From: Verpa conica
Lineage: Eukaryota > Ascomycota > Pezizomycetes > Pezizales > Morchellaceae
Assembly: GCA_033030425.1 (NCBI GenBank)
Contig: JAUFSD010000002.1
Coordinates: 1,426,001-1,490,000, forward strand
Direction: 5' to 3'
Length of the DNA stretch: 64,000 bases
The notes under the pieces are model-generated. The model was not told where the DNA came from, searched no databases, and was given only the letters and a program-made list of their open reading frames with translations. Made by a program: the position numbers and the translations under genes. Shown here piece by piece: positions 1-12,149 of this stretch; the stretch's first letter is position 1, and the number at the start of each line of letters is the position of its first letter.

Positions 1-287
1 CTATCTCTGCTCTGGCTAGCTTAAGTGATAAGGAACGCTATATCATGATTGTGGTTGATAACCAAAGCTTTTATGGTGCTTTCACCACATTAATGAAGTC
101 CTCCAAAGTAAAATAGTACGTTGCCTCCATTAAAAGGGACAGGAACAAAAGAAAAGTTGCTAAAATTAACTAATGTGTGCTCGTGAATGTTCCCAACAAA
201 GAAAGTTTAAGTAGAGAGATAAATAAAAGGATCGCTAACTGAATACCATAAAGCGTTTGAAAAAGTCTCTGCTCAAAGATTTAGGTG

Positions 288-3200
288 TCACCCAATGCGA
301 ATAACGACACCAACGCCTAATGCTTTCGCCTCCCGAATACAACAACTAAGACACGTTCTCCCTCTTCCACCAACAATCGCATGAACGCCTCTCTCCGCAC
401 ACCAAGCCCTTGCAAGTACTTCTCTATCTCTTCCTTCTCCACCCGCCTCTATGACTAGGATAGAACTTCTATATTTCATTTCATCCTCCTCTCGTACAAG
501 TGACTCGATCGAAAGCATATTGTAGTGAAATTCCTTATGTAGTGGATGTCCAATCTTTTTCTTTTGCTCTTCAGGGTCTGTTCTCGGGGCCTTAATGCTT
601 GAGTGTGGTTCAAGGCAGGGGAAAGATGTGATGAAGAAGACTTCATATCTCAGCTTTACCGCAAGCTCTTCCGTTTCGCCGAGTTGGAAATGTAACTCGG
701 CATCGTACTTTGGAGAGTTCTCCAATTGTATCTCTAGATCCTCCTCCTGGGGAGGTTCGTTTAGGACAAGCCTTTCTAACAAGACTTCCTCGCCGGAAAT
801 AATATCGTCTTTCGGTATAGATAAGTCGCTAGACAAGATGCCCTTTGATTCTCTATAATTTTTTCCAAGCGGATTCGACTCCTCTTTCACCCGACGCGGG
901 GTTAATACCCTAGCTTCCTCATCATCTTCAGGCAGAAGTGAATAAATATTTAACCACCCGTTCAATACAACATTATATACCATTCCATTCTCAGTAGGTA
1001 CCCTGATACCCACGCATGGCCCAATCCATCCGCCAACCTCTTTAGATCCGCCATACCCTGCTAACACCCTTCCAACAATGCAATTGCTACTCCACCAGGT
1101 TGAATTTTCGTACTGAAATCCAGCATAAAGTATTGAATTATCTCCTAAGCTATCCACAGCAGCGGCGTCGTTCTCGAGCAGCGTTGAGATTAGAAAATGC
1201 GGCAACCCTTCGCCTGGTAATATTAACCCCGAGAAATACGTTCTTGACAACCAGCCACCAGATCCCATTGTCTTCATTAGCGCAGATGATCTTGTTGGAC
1301 TACTACTAGCTATTATGGACGGAGTGGCGGATGATGGTGCTAACTCTTGTATCCTTTTTGGGCGGCCAACGGTCTGGAAGTAGCTATTCGCAGACGCAGA
1401 CATCATGGAAAGTGGCGTTGCTAATGGGGTACCACTTATAGAATGTGCTGGGGTTGAGAAGGTCGAAGGAGAACGGATCTTTTCCTGGAGGTGTAGGGAT
1501 AAAGCCTCAATATGGGGCCATTGGAGGCATCTCGCGAAGTACATTAGTGCCGAGAATTGTCTAGTTAAATTTCGAGGATATATTAAAGCTTCGTATGACC
1601 TTGTACCATCCTCATCCTCATTATACTCATCCGCTTCAGGGGGTGGTGAAGGTGGAGTAGCTTTTGATGAGAACCACCCTCTCCTCTCAGATGATGGGGG
1701 AGCTAGGTGGGCGGGGTCTTTCTCTGCTGTAGACTCGTCTTCTATTATCCGGACATTATCTAGCCACCTCCGTGCCAGAAGTATATCCCACTCCACCTTC
1801 TTGGTCCCAATCCTTTTGAACCTTTTGCACATATCCTCCTTTGATTCTGCGAGTTCGTTGTACTCCATAGTTTCAATGGTTGCATCGTTGAATAAAACGT
1901 CTAGTCTGACCGCTAATTCGCAAGCAAGAAGAATTTGAAGTAGTAGCCAAACTTTTTCCGCATCTCTTTCAGAGACAGTATCTTCGTCTTCATCTTCATC
2001 CTCACTACCATCGCTTCGATTGCTGGGCCTTCTCCCCCATAAGATTTGACCGATACGGATTCGCCAGTGAGGGTCCTTGAAGTCGAGCCAGAATTTCTTC
2101 ATTGCGAGGGTTTCCAATAATGCGACGGTCTGTACCTTTAAGCTATATGGGTCGTGGAAGTCTTCCGTCGTAATTCGAGTAGGTGGATAGAGTAACCTAG
2201 TGAATAGCTGGGTATAGAGTTCTAACGAGGAATACTGTCCTAAAACCCCTCTCGGTTTTCTGGCATCGTCAATATTATTGATAACAATATTGCTGCTCTC
2301 GTTTCTTTGTCTCCGTTTCCGCTCATTCCAGATCTCCCCAAGCTCTTTCAGCCTCTCGACGATATAATCTGTCTCCACACTTCTGACACCACCCTTTCCG
2401 TTTCCCATACTCCCTCTTCTACCTCTTTCACGTCCGCCTTCGTCGATCGTATCTCTATCATCCTCCTCCTCTTCCTCCGCTTTTGCGAAGTCACCCACAG
2501 GGTACATCATAAAGTACTCCCAGCCGCAGGTTCCAGGCTCAAGTCCCATGAAACTTAACATACTTGGTTCCTCTTCTACTAAGCCTCCGAGCTCTTCTAC
2601 TTCCGTATCATCTTTGGATCTACGGCCCCTAGCATCAGGATTTGAAGGTCTGTGGGGTCTCGATGTACACAGAGAAAAGGCAGGGTGTGTAATTGGCGGA
2701 CAATCTGACAGCTCCTCTAATTCCTCGTCGTCCTCATCATCGAAGGGAAAAAAAACCCTCGGCTCTGGGGCTTCACTGCCCTCTTTTAGAACAGAGAAGA
2801 CCGGTGCACCAGAAAACAAGGCGTATAGCCTCTGGGACGATAATAGTTCTGGTGGAGGGGCAGGAATCTCGAAGGTAATATGATTGTCGGTGGTATATTT
2901 TCGAGATTCTTCCTCCGCTACCTCTTTTGAGGGTGGTTTTTTTCTTAGAGGAGGACGCTGTTTAATTTGACTTGTGTTCTTTACTAGTGGTGGCGCTTTA
3001 TGGGGTTCACCCTTGTCTGAATCTTCACCTGAATCGGCTGTTGACGGACTTATAGGCCCAGGTGACTGATAGGTATAAAATTAGATAAAAATGGTTTTCT
3101 TAAGGTAATAGGGTACACAACTCACAGCGGGGCGTGAAGATACAGGGGAATGAGGACGGCTAGTTGTGTACTTTGCTATCGTTTTACGAATGGCAGAGAC

Positions 3201-3344
3201 GATTCCTGTCTTAGAAAACGCGGCATGCTGATTTGTTTCGCCTTCTTCTATCTGCATCGATTTCTCCTTATCATGCACCTTCTCTTCATCCTTTGTCTTG
3301 ATAAGTGTACGTAGTGGCATGATTCTTTTCTGCGATAAAGACAT
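288..3344 (-). CDS. Large conserved fungal protein of unknown function (998 aa)
   Basis: Two exons (3344-3126 and 3065-288) are joined across a 60 bp GTGAG...CAG intron with phase kept, giving about 998 residues. The second exon is open for 926 codons. The N-terminal 200 residues are charged and Ser/Pro-rich, with an acidic run (FDDEDDEELEEL). The centre holds hydrophobic helical blocks around GQYSSLELYTQLF and KVWLLLQILLACELAVRL, and the C-terminus ends in a compact hydrophobic part (RSSILVIEAGGEG... GVGVVIRIG). The tract around YAGFQYENSTWW and CVGIRVPTENG looks like a folded domain. I do not recognise the family. The start is uncertain. ATG 3344 is the first in-frame Met, but the frame stays open upstream to a possible acceptor near 3470, so another 5' exon may exist. 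Confidence 0.75.
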
Positions 3345-5812
3345 AAAAGACGTATGTTTTATCCAGCTTAAAGCTTCTCTTCCTGGTTTCCAGAGTGATT
3401 TCCCCTGTAGTAATAGTTGTTTGACGTTAGCTTGAAGCTTTAACAAGATTCCCAGGCCGGTCCTGAATGTGGTTTAGATATGAAGAAAGCTCAAGAAGTA
3501 TCCGGACTGTTGGGGTAGAAAAAGGAAAACAGACCTACTGCTGGCGTGATCCTTTTACTTCTTGCCGTTCCCGTGGCCTATCTGCCGGATATTGATGAGC
3601 TTAACAAACGGAAGTGCCCCGTCGCGCGACAGACTCTGTATAATATGTCTTCTTGAGCCACCCACATCACAGGGTTACCAGCTGAGCAAGGGCACTTTAC
3701 TGGTTCACAGCTGGGCGAGATTATAGATGAGTGGCTGAAGATCGTAAATGAAACCCTGGGGGGAATAGATCTAGAGAGATGGATAAAAACCGCAACTCCA
3801 ACTCCGAGCGAACAAGAATTTGGCTTGGTTAGATAAAAACAAGCACTCTCTATCATCATGGGTCTGGGATCAGCAACTGTCGTCATCTCTATGGCCTGAG
3901 CTGCATGCTGGTCGCACCCCGTCTTTGTTGTGCGTAGAGGATGACCTCGCTTGCCTATGTGGCTTGCGGGAACAACGTAGTTGTGGCGTAATTGCCTCTG
4001 TAACGGTGCTGTTATTGGCGCCCGCACCGTAAATCATATTTTGTTTATTCCTGTTAGTAAGGCTGTTATGATGATGTATTATGAGCTTTTCTGTATGTAG
4101 GAGCGTCCACATGAAGCAGGTACTCAGCTATGCTTCTCTCTCTCGGCATAGTGAGGTTATAATTGGTCTTTGGGGTCCTAGGACAGGGGGATCAGTTCTA
4201 TCACCAGTCGATAAGGCACGATACCATATACCCGTAAAAATGATTCTCTTAGGCCGACACAAACGCCACATCAGTTTCCCTTTAGGCTTGTGGAATAATC
4301 CAGAATCCCCCCAAACAAACTCTGACGTCGTAAGGTGGATCGAGGGATGAGGCTAAGCTCGTTCCTATCCCTACCTACTGCAAGCACCTACGGGAGACAA
4401 GCTGCCATAGGGGCTGGGCACGAGACTAGCTAAATACCTAAACAATCACCCCCTACACACTGGCTGTGATGGGCCCCGGTCGTTTCTGTTTCCAGATGAA
4501 TATTGTCCACGCGTCCATACGATGCGGTCTGCAGACCTGAGATATTTAGAAAACATCTAACAGTGTAGGCTGACATCGGTATCCATCTCACTAACGTTTA
4601 CTTATTTTGGGTTTACTACTGTTTTTCTCGGTTTGGATGGTGGAGGTAAGTAAAAGCTCGTTTCTAGGAAAGGTGGATTCTGGTGAGAGGTCGAATGATT
4701 CAGGGCTTTTCTATTTAAAGGTATTTAGTCCCGAAACCCGATTTTGTGAAAATTCACCATATATAGCTGTTGAGGTTAAATACTAAACATATAGTCCCAC
4801 GTGGATGTAATGTTACATCCCTGATCACCGTAGAGCTAGGTACATGTATATAGCGTAACGGAAAGGACTGTTTCAACTTGCGCATTGATATCTGATCACA
4901 GAATCTATAAGTATAATAGGGTGTCCCCCCATCACTGATTTTCAGGCCAGCTGGGCCTTAAAAGTTTTGGGCGCTAGTGATCTCGACAAAAGCGTATCTA
5001 CGGTTTGCATGGTCACGGTTTGATGCTGTGAGGCATTTTTGTTGAGGACTTTTCCGCATTCGTGAGGTTGCACTGCCGAGAGTCATTTAACACCATACTT
5101 ACAAATAATGCTGCCTGAAAATAGATCTGCTGGCCATCTGCTGTATATTCATATGGTACCTAGAAAGTATTTGAAGCGAGTTTGGAACCCACTTTATTTC
5201 GTTCCGAGAACAAACGTGGCCTGAATCTAATCCGGGCCCTTATAAAAGTTTTGATATTAATTCTGGAGTACAAATAAAATGCCGTACTGTACATTGAGTG
5301 ATAAAATGATGTAAATTTCAAGAAACAACATTGGTTCTAAATAGCCACCGATGAGGCTTTATTATCTACCATAATAATGTTATATCATCATGCCTAGTGG
5401 TATGATCTTTGTAAGGTAATATAAGTACTCTTACTCTATAAAGGTATATATATTATTGGGGCGTCTTATGGACTTTAAACCAGTCAAGCTCTAATTAAAT
5501 TTACCGCTGCGCTGGTAGTAAATTCAAGTACAAAAATACTAGCTGTCAGCATTTGTACGTGTATTTTTTTACTAAATCTAGCTAGAACTTCGAGTTGGTG
5601 TGCACCTTATCTTAGTGAATTTACTAGGCGTATTATATATATACTCAAGTCTTCAAGGGGCAAAGTGACTACGTGTAGACTACCAGACGCATCATAGAGA
5701 GAGGTCACTTTTAATATTCCACACCTTTCAGGAGATTTATCTTGACTCAAGTTCAGGGGGTCTTGGGTTCAATGTTGCCATAAACTTGGGAAACTATCTA
5801 CTAACCTATGGT
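3345..5812. other. Intergenic region, 2.5 kb
   Basis: No convincing gene. The short open frames here lack domain-like composition and plausible splice partners. A possible 5' exon of the upstream minus-strand gene could lie at 3540-3600, where a GTAGGT donor is seen on the minus strand, but no start codon supports it. The right half is AT-rich with scattered TATATA and ACATGTA tracts. Confidence 0.4.
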
Positions 5813-7456
5813 CTATCTACAAACCGGTTCCTCTCCCATAGTCCCTCTCTCAACCTTCTCACCTCTACAGGCCCCCCCATTTAAAATAATCTCTTCATTA
5901 TCCTTCAACTCATCCTGTACCCTCCTCCAAGTTTTTGGGGTATCACCATCTAAAAATCTACCTTTCCCCTTCCCTTCATTGCTCACATTCACCCTGTCAT
6001 AGATCGGTCTAATCATACCCTTCAATAATGGATTCCGTGCATACTTACCCCCTGTCTCTGCCCCCTTCCCCTTATCTTCAAATGCCTGTACACCACCTCT
6101 CTCGAGACCCTCATCATATTCAAAAGCATCTGTCTCGTCTTCATCGCTACTTATCCCGGGAGGCGCGATATCTCGCATTTCCTTGACTATCTTTCTCCCC
6201 TTCAGGTCGATAGCAACTACTACCCGCCGCTTCTCGTAGTCTTCCTTCGCATTCCACTCCATTGTTCGCATTACTTTCTGCTGTTTCTTCAGCTGTAACG
6301 CCCGCTCCTGTGGTGTCGCCCAGGGATTTAGCCCTGTTGACGTTGGGGTGTCAAAATCAGCTGCTTGATCGATAATCTTAGTTCTCTGCGTGTTATTCGC
6401 CTGGAACCCCAATAACCGATCCCTATGCGCTACTGCCTTCTTTAAACCCTCCCCTTCATCACCACTTGGCGTCGGACTCGGTGAGCTAGAGAATGGTTTA
6501 GGGGTTTTGGAAATGTCGGGCCGTTTGTGTAGTGCTGCATTCACGGCCATTTTCTCCTTTCCGCGCTCGTCTCGGAGGGTACGAACCATAGATTGGATGT
6601 CCTCGGAACTTATAAGCGGGGTATTACAGAATGTACATGGGCCGAGACCTTCTTTGATGCAAATAACCTTACCACAGGAGAGGCAGTTAGGGGCGGCAGC
6701 GAAGACTTCATGTTTTAACCCCATGCAGGTACATTTGCGGCGCTCGGTAGCGATTGTGGGGTTGGTTGACATTTCGAGAGTACGGAGAGCAGATTCGAGG
6801 TCATCGAGTTCTTTTGAGACGCCGCGCATAGAGGTTCCACCAGTTACTAGCACCTTTTGCTGTTGAGGCTTTGCTTTCTTTGTTTTTACATTCACGAGGT
6901 CGGAGGTGAGTGTCCCAGTTGCTTTGGATGAACTCGAGGAAGTTTGTGACATAGTCGAATTAGTTTCGAGGGACTGGGCTGGTGTGCGTGAGTTCTTGCT
7001 GGGGCCGGTAAAGTATTCATCCTCAATATCCTTCTTGATATATACCCCGTTTGGATTCCCAAACCGTCCCTCCACCTGCCGAGGTGGCTGTGCGAATTGT
7101 CCAATCGGGGGTTTGGTTTTCTTCCCCCTTTTTTTCGTCTCCAGGGGACCATTGCTGACCCATGATGACTGAGGTGTTGATGTGGGCTGTGGATCTCGAG
7201 GAAAGAGCCGGGAATTGAAATCTGAAATGAAGGATAGTGAGTCGGGGGATTCGCCTAAGAAATCCTAGTATGATTAGCTTGCGTGTTTCTAATAGGAGAG
7301 GAGGTTAAGTACTTTGAAGTGAGAGCTGACTAGGTCTGCAGAGGGAAGGGACGCGGCGTAGGTGATTGCTTGGAGGAGGTCTTCTTCGGGGAGTGGTAAG
7401 AGGGGTTTAAGGTGGGGGAGAGCCCAGGATTGGAGAGTGGGTTTAGAGCTCGTCAT
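5813..7456 (-). CDS. RQT4: Rqt4 / TRIP4 (ASC-1) homologue, C2HC5 zinc-finger protein
   Basis: Two exons (7456-7313 and 7264-5813) are separated by a 48 bp intron (GTACTT...CTAATCATACTAG), giving 531 residues. The Cys-rich block CTCMGLKHEV...NCLSCGKVIC...CTFCNTPL is the zf-C2HC5 finger typical of TRIP4/ASC-1 and yeast Rqt4. The N-terminus (LQSWALPHLKPLLPLPEEDL) matches the helical start of these proteins. In yeast, Rqt4 is a subunit of the RQC-trigger complex, which splits collided ribosomes together with the Slh1 helicase; that role is inferred from family membership. The long first open frame begins at GTG, and the true ATG lies in the small upstream exon. No ASCH domain is seen at the C-terminus, which is Lys/Glu-rich. 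Confidence 0.85.
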
Positions 7457-8166
7457 GGCGTCTCTGGGAGGGGTTACAGTGTAAGTATATATTTTCTATT
7501 ATTATTAGAGGGGCTATGTTTGAAGAAATGTTGTACTGTAGGAGTGTTGTGCTCTGAGGGGGCCTGAAGTTGAAGTTCAGACATGTTTAATTACTGTATG
7601 TATGGACCCATGCGGCTCTGCGTAGCACCCGGCTTGGCTAATGTAGTTACCAGATATTCATATAATATCACTCGGTGATTTATCTTAGAGATTACCTTAA
7701 CAGTCACTCCAACTCGAGGTATAGATCCGAAGACTCAGTCAAAGTATTAAAATCTACGATTCTTAACGAGCGTGCTAATAATTTCCTAAAGTTTTTGGGT
7801 ATAAATCCTGAACCCTTGTGTTATATATGCATGGCTGGTGCCGCGCCCTTTATTATTTCTCATGTCCCTATGCTTCATAGCCCTCACACTAATTGTTCTA
7901 CTTCACAGCTGTGTAGATAATAATATTACACCTATAGCTTTAAATATTTGGCAGTATACCCTACATCTAGGCCTCTTTGTACTCTACAAGGTATGCAAAC
8001 GCATCAATATGCACATTACCCATACAAATCAAGTGGGAAAGTCGTTAGAATAACACATTAACAGGGGGTGTCTATGGGAAATGTATCTAGGTATCCGTTT
8101 ACAAAATGTAGTTTCCACAAATTCTAAATACAATTTAATTACACTTTAACTACACATTAACTGCAA
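7457..8166. other. Intergenic region beside the LINE insertion
   Basis: About 700 bp of AT-rich sequence between the RQT4 start and the 3' end of the LINE. It should hold the RQT4 promoter. No gene, RNA or repeat could be supported here. Confidence 0.4.
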
Positions 8167-8182
8167 CTTTCCTCTATAGCTT
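8167..8182. repeat. Target-site duplication of the LINE (left copy)
   Basis: The 16 bp CTTTCCTCTATAGCTT is repeated exactly at 15134-15149, on the far side of the retrotransposon. The last two T bases could belong to the poly(A/T) tract, so the duplication is 14-16 bp. It directly abuts the T-run that is the poly(A) tail of the minus-strand element. Confidence 0.9.
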
Positions 8183-8303
8183 TTTTTTTTTTTTGTTTTT
8201 CTCATTAATTACATGAACCTTTCGGTTAAGGTAATCCCCCACTTCCGCCTAAAGCCTAACCTCAAAATAAATATACAGTAAACTAGCTAGCGCACTATCC
8301 CTT

Positions 8304-8759
8304 TTACTCTAAATCTCCTCGTCCCCATTCCTGCCAATTTGCCTTTTCTTCTTCGTTCATTCCTCCCTTGTTAACAAATTCTTGATACAATTTAATACCC
8401 CACTCAACTCCTTCCTGACTATACAACATACTCTCCATCGTTTCAATGCCTTTCCCTTTTGCCTCTTCCCTGCTTTCTTCATTCAGCCTGCACTCTTCCA
8501 TCACATGTCTAACACTTTGCTCGCCTTTCCCACACTGACATTCCCCGCTCTCTCTTTTCCCTATTCTTTTCAAATATCCTCTCAACGCAATGCGCTCTGC
8601 TTCTCACCTCGACTAAGTATTACCTTCTCATACCTCCAAGAGGTTGGTACCTTACTTCGTGCTGACATCTGCTAAGATTTGCTCCCTTTCCTTTTATTTT
8701 TCCCAAAATCCTCCTCCCACTGCTCCACAACTTTTTCCCTTATACTTCTCTCCGCCCAG
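8304..8759 (-). pseudogene. Broken C-terminal tail of LINE ORF2
   Basis: After the ORF2 stop the coding sense continues in other frames. One frame reads WAERSIREKVVEQWEEDFG up to an in-frame TAG at 8674-8672, then QMSARSKVPTSWRYEKV in the same frame. A second shift near 8595-8610 leads to ERIALRGYLKRIGKRES. The last piece contains C-x-C-x8-H-x4-C (CQCGKGEQSVRHVMEEC), the finger commonly found at the end of Tad/Jockey-type ORF2 proteins. The disabling lesions therefore number three: a frameshift near 8762-8790, a stop codon and a second frameshift. The intact ancestor would have had about 150 more residues. Confidence 0.85.
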
Positions 8760-11700
8760 CTAAAAGATATAAAGCTTTCCTGGTCCTTCACTCTTCTTTC
8801 TGCCTTTCTTTGCAAGCCGGTCTGCCCTTTCATTTCCCAAAATTCCTACACTGCGCTTGCACCATTCCAATCTTATTCGAATGTTCCGTTGTTTATACGC
8901 ATCCGCTAGGTACCGGATCTGATACGCGAGTTGTTCTCCTTTGCTGCATTCTCTTTGACTGGCTCGTGTAATGGCTTGTTGACTGTCGCACACCACTGTG
9001 ACCACATTCACATTTTCCCCCCAGCTCTCCTTTAACCCTCTTTCCATAGCTTTTTTAATTCCCACCATTTCTGCATCCACCACTTCCATTTTCTTTCCCA
9101 AGTACCAACTCTGATTCCACAATTTTCCTCCCATTCTGCATCCTCCTCCTCCAACCCTTCCCTCTACCTTTGATCCGTCAACGTAAATCAAAACTTCCCC
9201 TTCCTCTTCCTTTCTATTCCTTTGTCTTTCCTCCTCCTCTCCTTCAAACTTATTCATTACCACTTCTAAATGCTCCAACGCCCCTTTTTCCCACCATTTT
9301 TCCCCTTCATGCCATTTCTTCCAACTCTCTTTTCTTTCTTTCCCTTGAGTCCAACCTATCTTCTCCATATCCTCCACCGTTTTAATCCACGCTCTCGTAA
9401 TTCCTCTGACATTTCCCTTCAAGCCCTCTTCTGCCACTTCTTCCACCTCTTTTTCCACCGCTCTAACCATTGGATGATTCCTATTTCTTTTCTGTCCCAG
9501 CTTGACAAACTGCATCCTCCTCCTTGCTTCTGCCCTTAAAGCTACCGGTATCATATCATTTTCCACCTCCACTGCCCCTCCAGGCGCTGTCCTCAAATGT
9601 CCCCCAATCTTCCTCATTGCTTTCTCATTTTCCTTGTCCATTTTCTTCCCCAAGCCTTCTTGCCCTTTCCACCAAACCATCATCCCATACTCCATAACCT
9701 GTCTCGCACATCCTATATACATATTTCTTAAACTTCCCACTCCCATCCCTCTTAGCCCTTTTGCCAGATCCTTTATTTTCCTCCCTGCTCTCTTTGCTGC
9801 CTCAATTTTCCTCTCCACATGCTCCTTCCATTTCATCTCACCGTCTATCCACACTCCTAGCCATCTCATGCAATCCTTCTCTTCCTTACTTGTCAAGTCC
9901 GGTAATACTATACACTCCTTCCCTTCCTCCTTCTCCTTTTTACTTTTCCACAGTCTAATCCATTCCATTTTACTGCTATCCCATCTCATTTTCCTTCTTT
10001 CAGTTTCCTTATATGCCACTTCAACAATTTTTTCCACCCTTTCCTGAACTTCCTCCCACGTATCTCCTGCAACCGCTAATGTAACATCATCTATAAAGGT
10101 GGGATTAATAGCATCTCCTTCCATACTATTCTCCACATACTCTTCAATTTTCTTCAATACCGGGGCCATATGCAAATTAAACAACACCGGAGACGTAGGA
10201 CTGCCTTGGGGTATACCTGTTTCAACTCCCTCCCAATTACCTTTTTCCCCGTCAAACCTTAGTTGAACGCTTCTCTCGCTCATAAAGCTCTCCACCCATC
10301 TTGCAATTTTCTCACTACCTCCTTCTCTTCTAATTGTGTTCGCCACGCTTCTTTTTGCTGTATTCGGAAAGGCCTGCGCAATGTCCATAGCCACTAAAGC
10401 CACCTTCTTCCCTTCCTTCTTTTTCCTTTCACACCACCACACCGTGTGTACCACGCATTCTTCCGCTGACCTCTGTTCCCTTCCTCCCCACTGATGTTCG
10501 CTAAAACCTCCTTCTTCTCCAATCTTCCCCAATCTGTTAGCAACAATCTTTTCCAATACCTTACCTAGTACCGGCAAAAGCGATATAGGTCTATGACTCT
10601 TGACCGTTTGATAATCCCCTTTGCCTGGTTTAGGTATTATTACCCCCACTGCCTTTTTCCACTCCCTAGCGTGTTTCCCTTGATTTAAGGCTGCCCTATA
10701 TACTTCTGTCAGCTTATCTTTTGCTTCCTCCCACAGCTCCTTAACCACTTTAAACACAATTTGATCTTCCCCTGGTGCCTTATACGATCCTTGGCTAAAA
10801 ACTGCCCTTTTAACCTCATCCTCACTAATCTCCTCTCCCCATCTGCCTTCTCCCATTTCTCTCTCTATACTCTCCTCAATTTCTTCCGGGGCTGGGGGAA
10901 ACATTGCCTCTCTAAACACCCTTTCCTTCCCTTTAAACTCCACGATTTCCTTTCCTTCCCACCTAATATTGGGTGTTTTTGCCTGCCTTCGCTTATTAAT
11001 AACCTTCCACACCCCCCACATATCCTTGCCTTTAGCCTCCTCAATATATTTCTCCCAGCATTCCTTCTTTTTCCTCCTTATCAATCTAAAGTACGCATTA
11101 CGTTTTTCCTTCCACTTCTCTCCTCCTCCTTTAAGCCTCTTCTCCCTCCTTTCCCAATTTCTTTCCCTGGCCATCATTTTCCTTGCTTCCTTCACTTCTT
11201 CGTCAAACCAGGGTTTGCTCCTCCAGCACTTCCTAACCTTTTCCACCGTGCCCTCCACTGTATCCTCAAACCTCTTACCCAATTCCCTTGCCATCATATC
11301 AATATCCCCCTCTTCCCGTACTCTTTTCCACTCTTCTTCTCTTTCTTTCTCAATTTCCATCCACCTTTTCCTCACTTTCCCCCAATCGGCCTTCCTAAAA
11401 TTGTAGTGCTCGTCAATTTGTTGCACCATCTCATCTTCCAAACTTACCCGTATCTTTATTACTTCGTGATCTGATCCCGTTTCCTCCACTATTTCCCAGT
11501 TACACTTCCCTTCAAGATCCGGGCTTGCCCAAGTCAGATCCAAAACCGATTCTTTGCCTCTGCCAAACCATGTACTTCTCCCTATTTCATTAATCAGTAC
11601 CATATTATTCCTATCCATAACCTCCGTAAACTCCTCCTCTTGACTCTTCGCACACCCTGGATCCCATCTCCTCGATTTTGCATTAAAATCTCCTGCCAAT

Positions 11701-12149
11701 ATCATTTTCCCCCCTTCAAAAATACCATCTGGTATTCTTCTTAAAATCCATCCTCCATCCCCTTGCAATGTTTTCTGATTGTATACGTTAACTAATCTTA
11801 TGCGTCCTTGATTTGTACTTACGTCGATCGTTAAACAATCTTCGTTGTCCCACAAATCCGACCTTACTGCATACCGAAAACCTTTATCCTTCCTAACCAT
11901 CACCATAACTCTTGCCGTTCTTTCTCCATTCTGCTTAAAAATAATATCAAAATTACTGCTTCCCACAGTAATGTACTCCCCTCCTGCTGTCACAAATTCA
12001 ACTCCATTTTTCTTCTTGCCCCTTCCTTTTCCTATCCATGGCTCCTGTATTAATAACACATCGGCTTCCCTACCGCTCTCCATAAGCCCTTGCATAACGT
12101 TGGTAGACCGTCTGCAATTATGCTGTAATATTACCAGTTGTCCTACCAT
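8760..12149 (-). CDS. LINE ORF2: endonuclease, reverse transcriptase and RNase H
   Basis: An open frame of 1129 residues. The N-terminal APE-type endonuclease shows HN (about residue 10), the QEPW glutamate, GDFN at 153-156 and a later GSDH. The reverse transcriptase has the motif A region (AMDIAQAF), QGSPTSPVLF, and FIDD at 685-688 in place of the usual YADD/FADD. The RNase H domain starts at YVDGS (989-993) and continues through CDSQQA to GNERADRLAKKG. These enzymes nick the target and copy the RNA by target-primed reverse transcription. The start codon overlaps the ORF1b stop in the heptamer ATGGTAG (12149-12143). The frame ends early at 8760 because of a frameshift, so the C-terminal finger is lost. 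Long plus-strand open frames over this region are its antisense shadows. Confidence 0.95.
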   Translation of the reverse strand: MVGQLVILQHNCRRSTNVMQGLMESGREADVLLIQEPWIGKGRGKKKNGVEFVTAGGEYITVGSSNFDIIFKQNGERTARVMVMVRKDKGFRYAVRSDLWDNEDCLTIDVSTNQGRIRLVNVYNQKTLQGDGGWILRRIPDGIFEGGKMILAGDFNAKSRRWDPGCAKSQEEEFTEVMDRNNMVLINEIGRSTWFGRGKESVLDLTWASPDLEGKCNWEIVEETGSDHEVIKIRVSLEDEMVQQIDEHYNFRKADWGKVRKRWMEIEKEREEEWKRVREEGDIDMMARELGKRFEDTVEGTVEKVRKCWRSKPWFDEEVKEARKMMARERNWERREKRLKGGGEKWKEKRNAYFRLIRRKKKECWEKYIEEAKGKDMWGVWKVINKRRQAKTPNIRWEGKEIVEFKGKERVFREAMFPPAPEEIEESIEREMGEGRWGEEISEDEVKRAVFSQGSYKAPGEDQIVFKVVKELWEEAKDKLTEVYRAALNQGKHAREWKKAVGVIIPKPGKGDYQTVKSHRPISLLPVLGKVLEKIVANRLGKIGEEGGFSEHQWGGREQRSAEECVVHTVWWCERKKKEGKKVALVAMDIAQAFPNTAKRSVANTIRREGGSEKIARWVESFMSERSVQLRFDGEKGNWEGVETGIPQGSPTSPVLFNLHMAPVLKKIEEYVENSMEGDAINPTFIDDVTLAVAGDTWEEVQERVEKIVEVAYKETERRKMRWDSSKMEWIRLWKSKKEKEEGKECIVLPDLTSKEEKDCMRWLGVWIDGEMKWKEHVERKIEAAKRAGRKIKDLAKGLRGMGVGSLRNMYIGCARQVMEYGMMVWWKGQEGLGKKMDKENEKAMRKIGGHLRTAPGGAVEVENDMIPVALRAEARRRMQFVKLGQKRNRNHPMVRAVEKEVEEVAEEGLKGNVRGITRAWIKTVEDMEKIGWTQGKERKESWKKWHEGEKWWEKGALEHLEVVMNKFEGEEEERQRNRKEEEGEVLIYVDGSKVEGRVGGGGCRMGGKLWNQSWYLGKKMEVVDAEMVGIKKAMERGLKESWGENVNVVTVVCDSQQAITRASQRECSKGEQLAYQIRYLADAYKQRNIRIRLEWCKRSVGILGNERADRLAKKGRKKSEGPGKLYIF

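Noticed and set aside
3578..4112. Overlapping minus- and plus-strand open frames upstream of the first gene
   Set aside because: No domain-like composition, conflicting frames, and no splice connection that extends the first gene.
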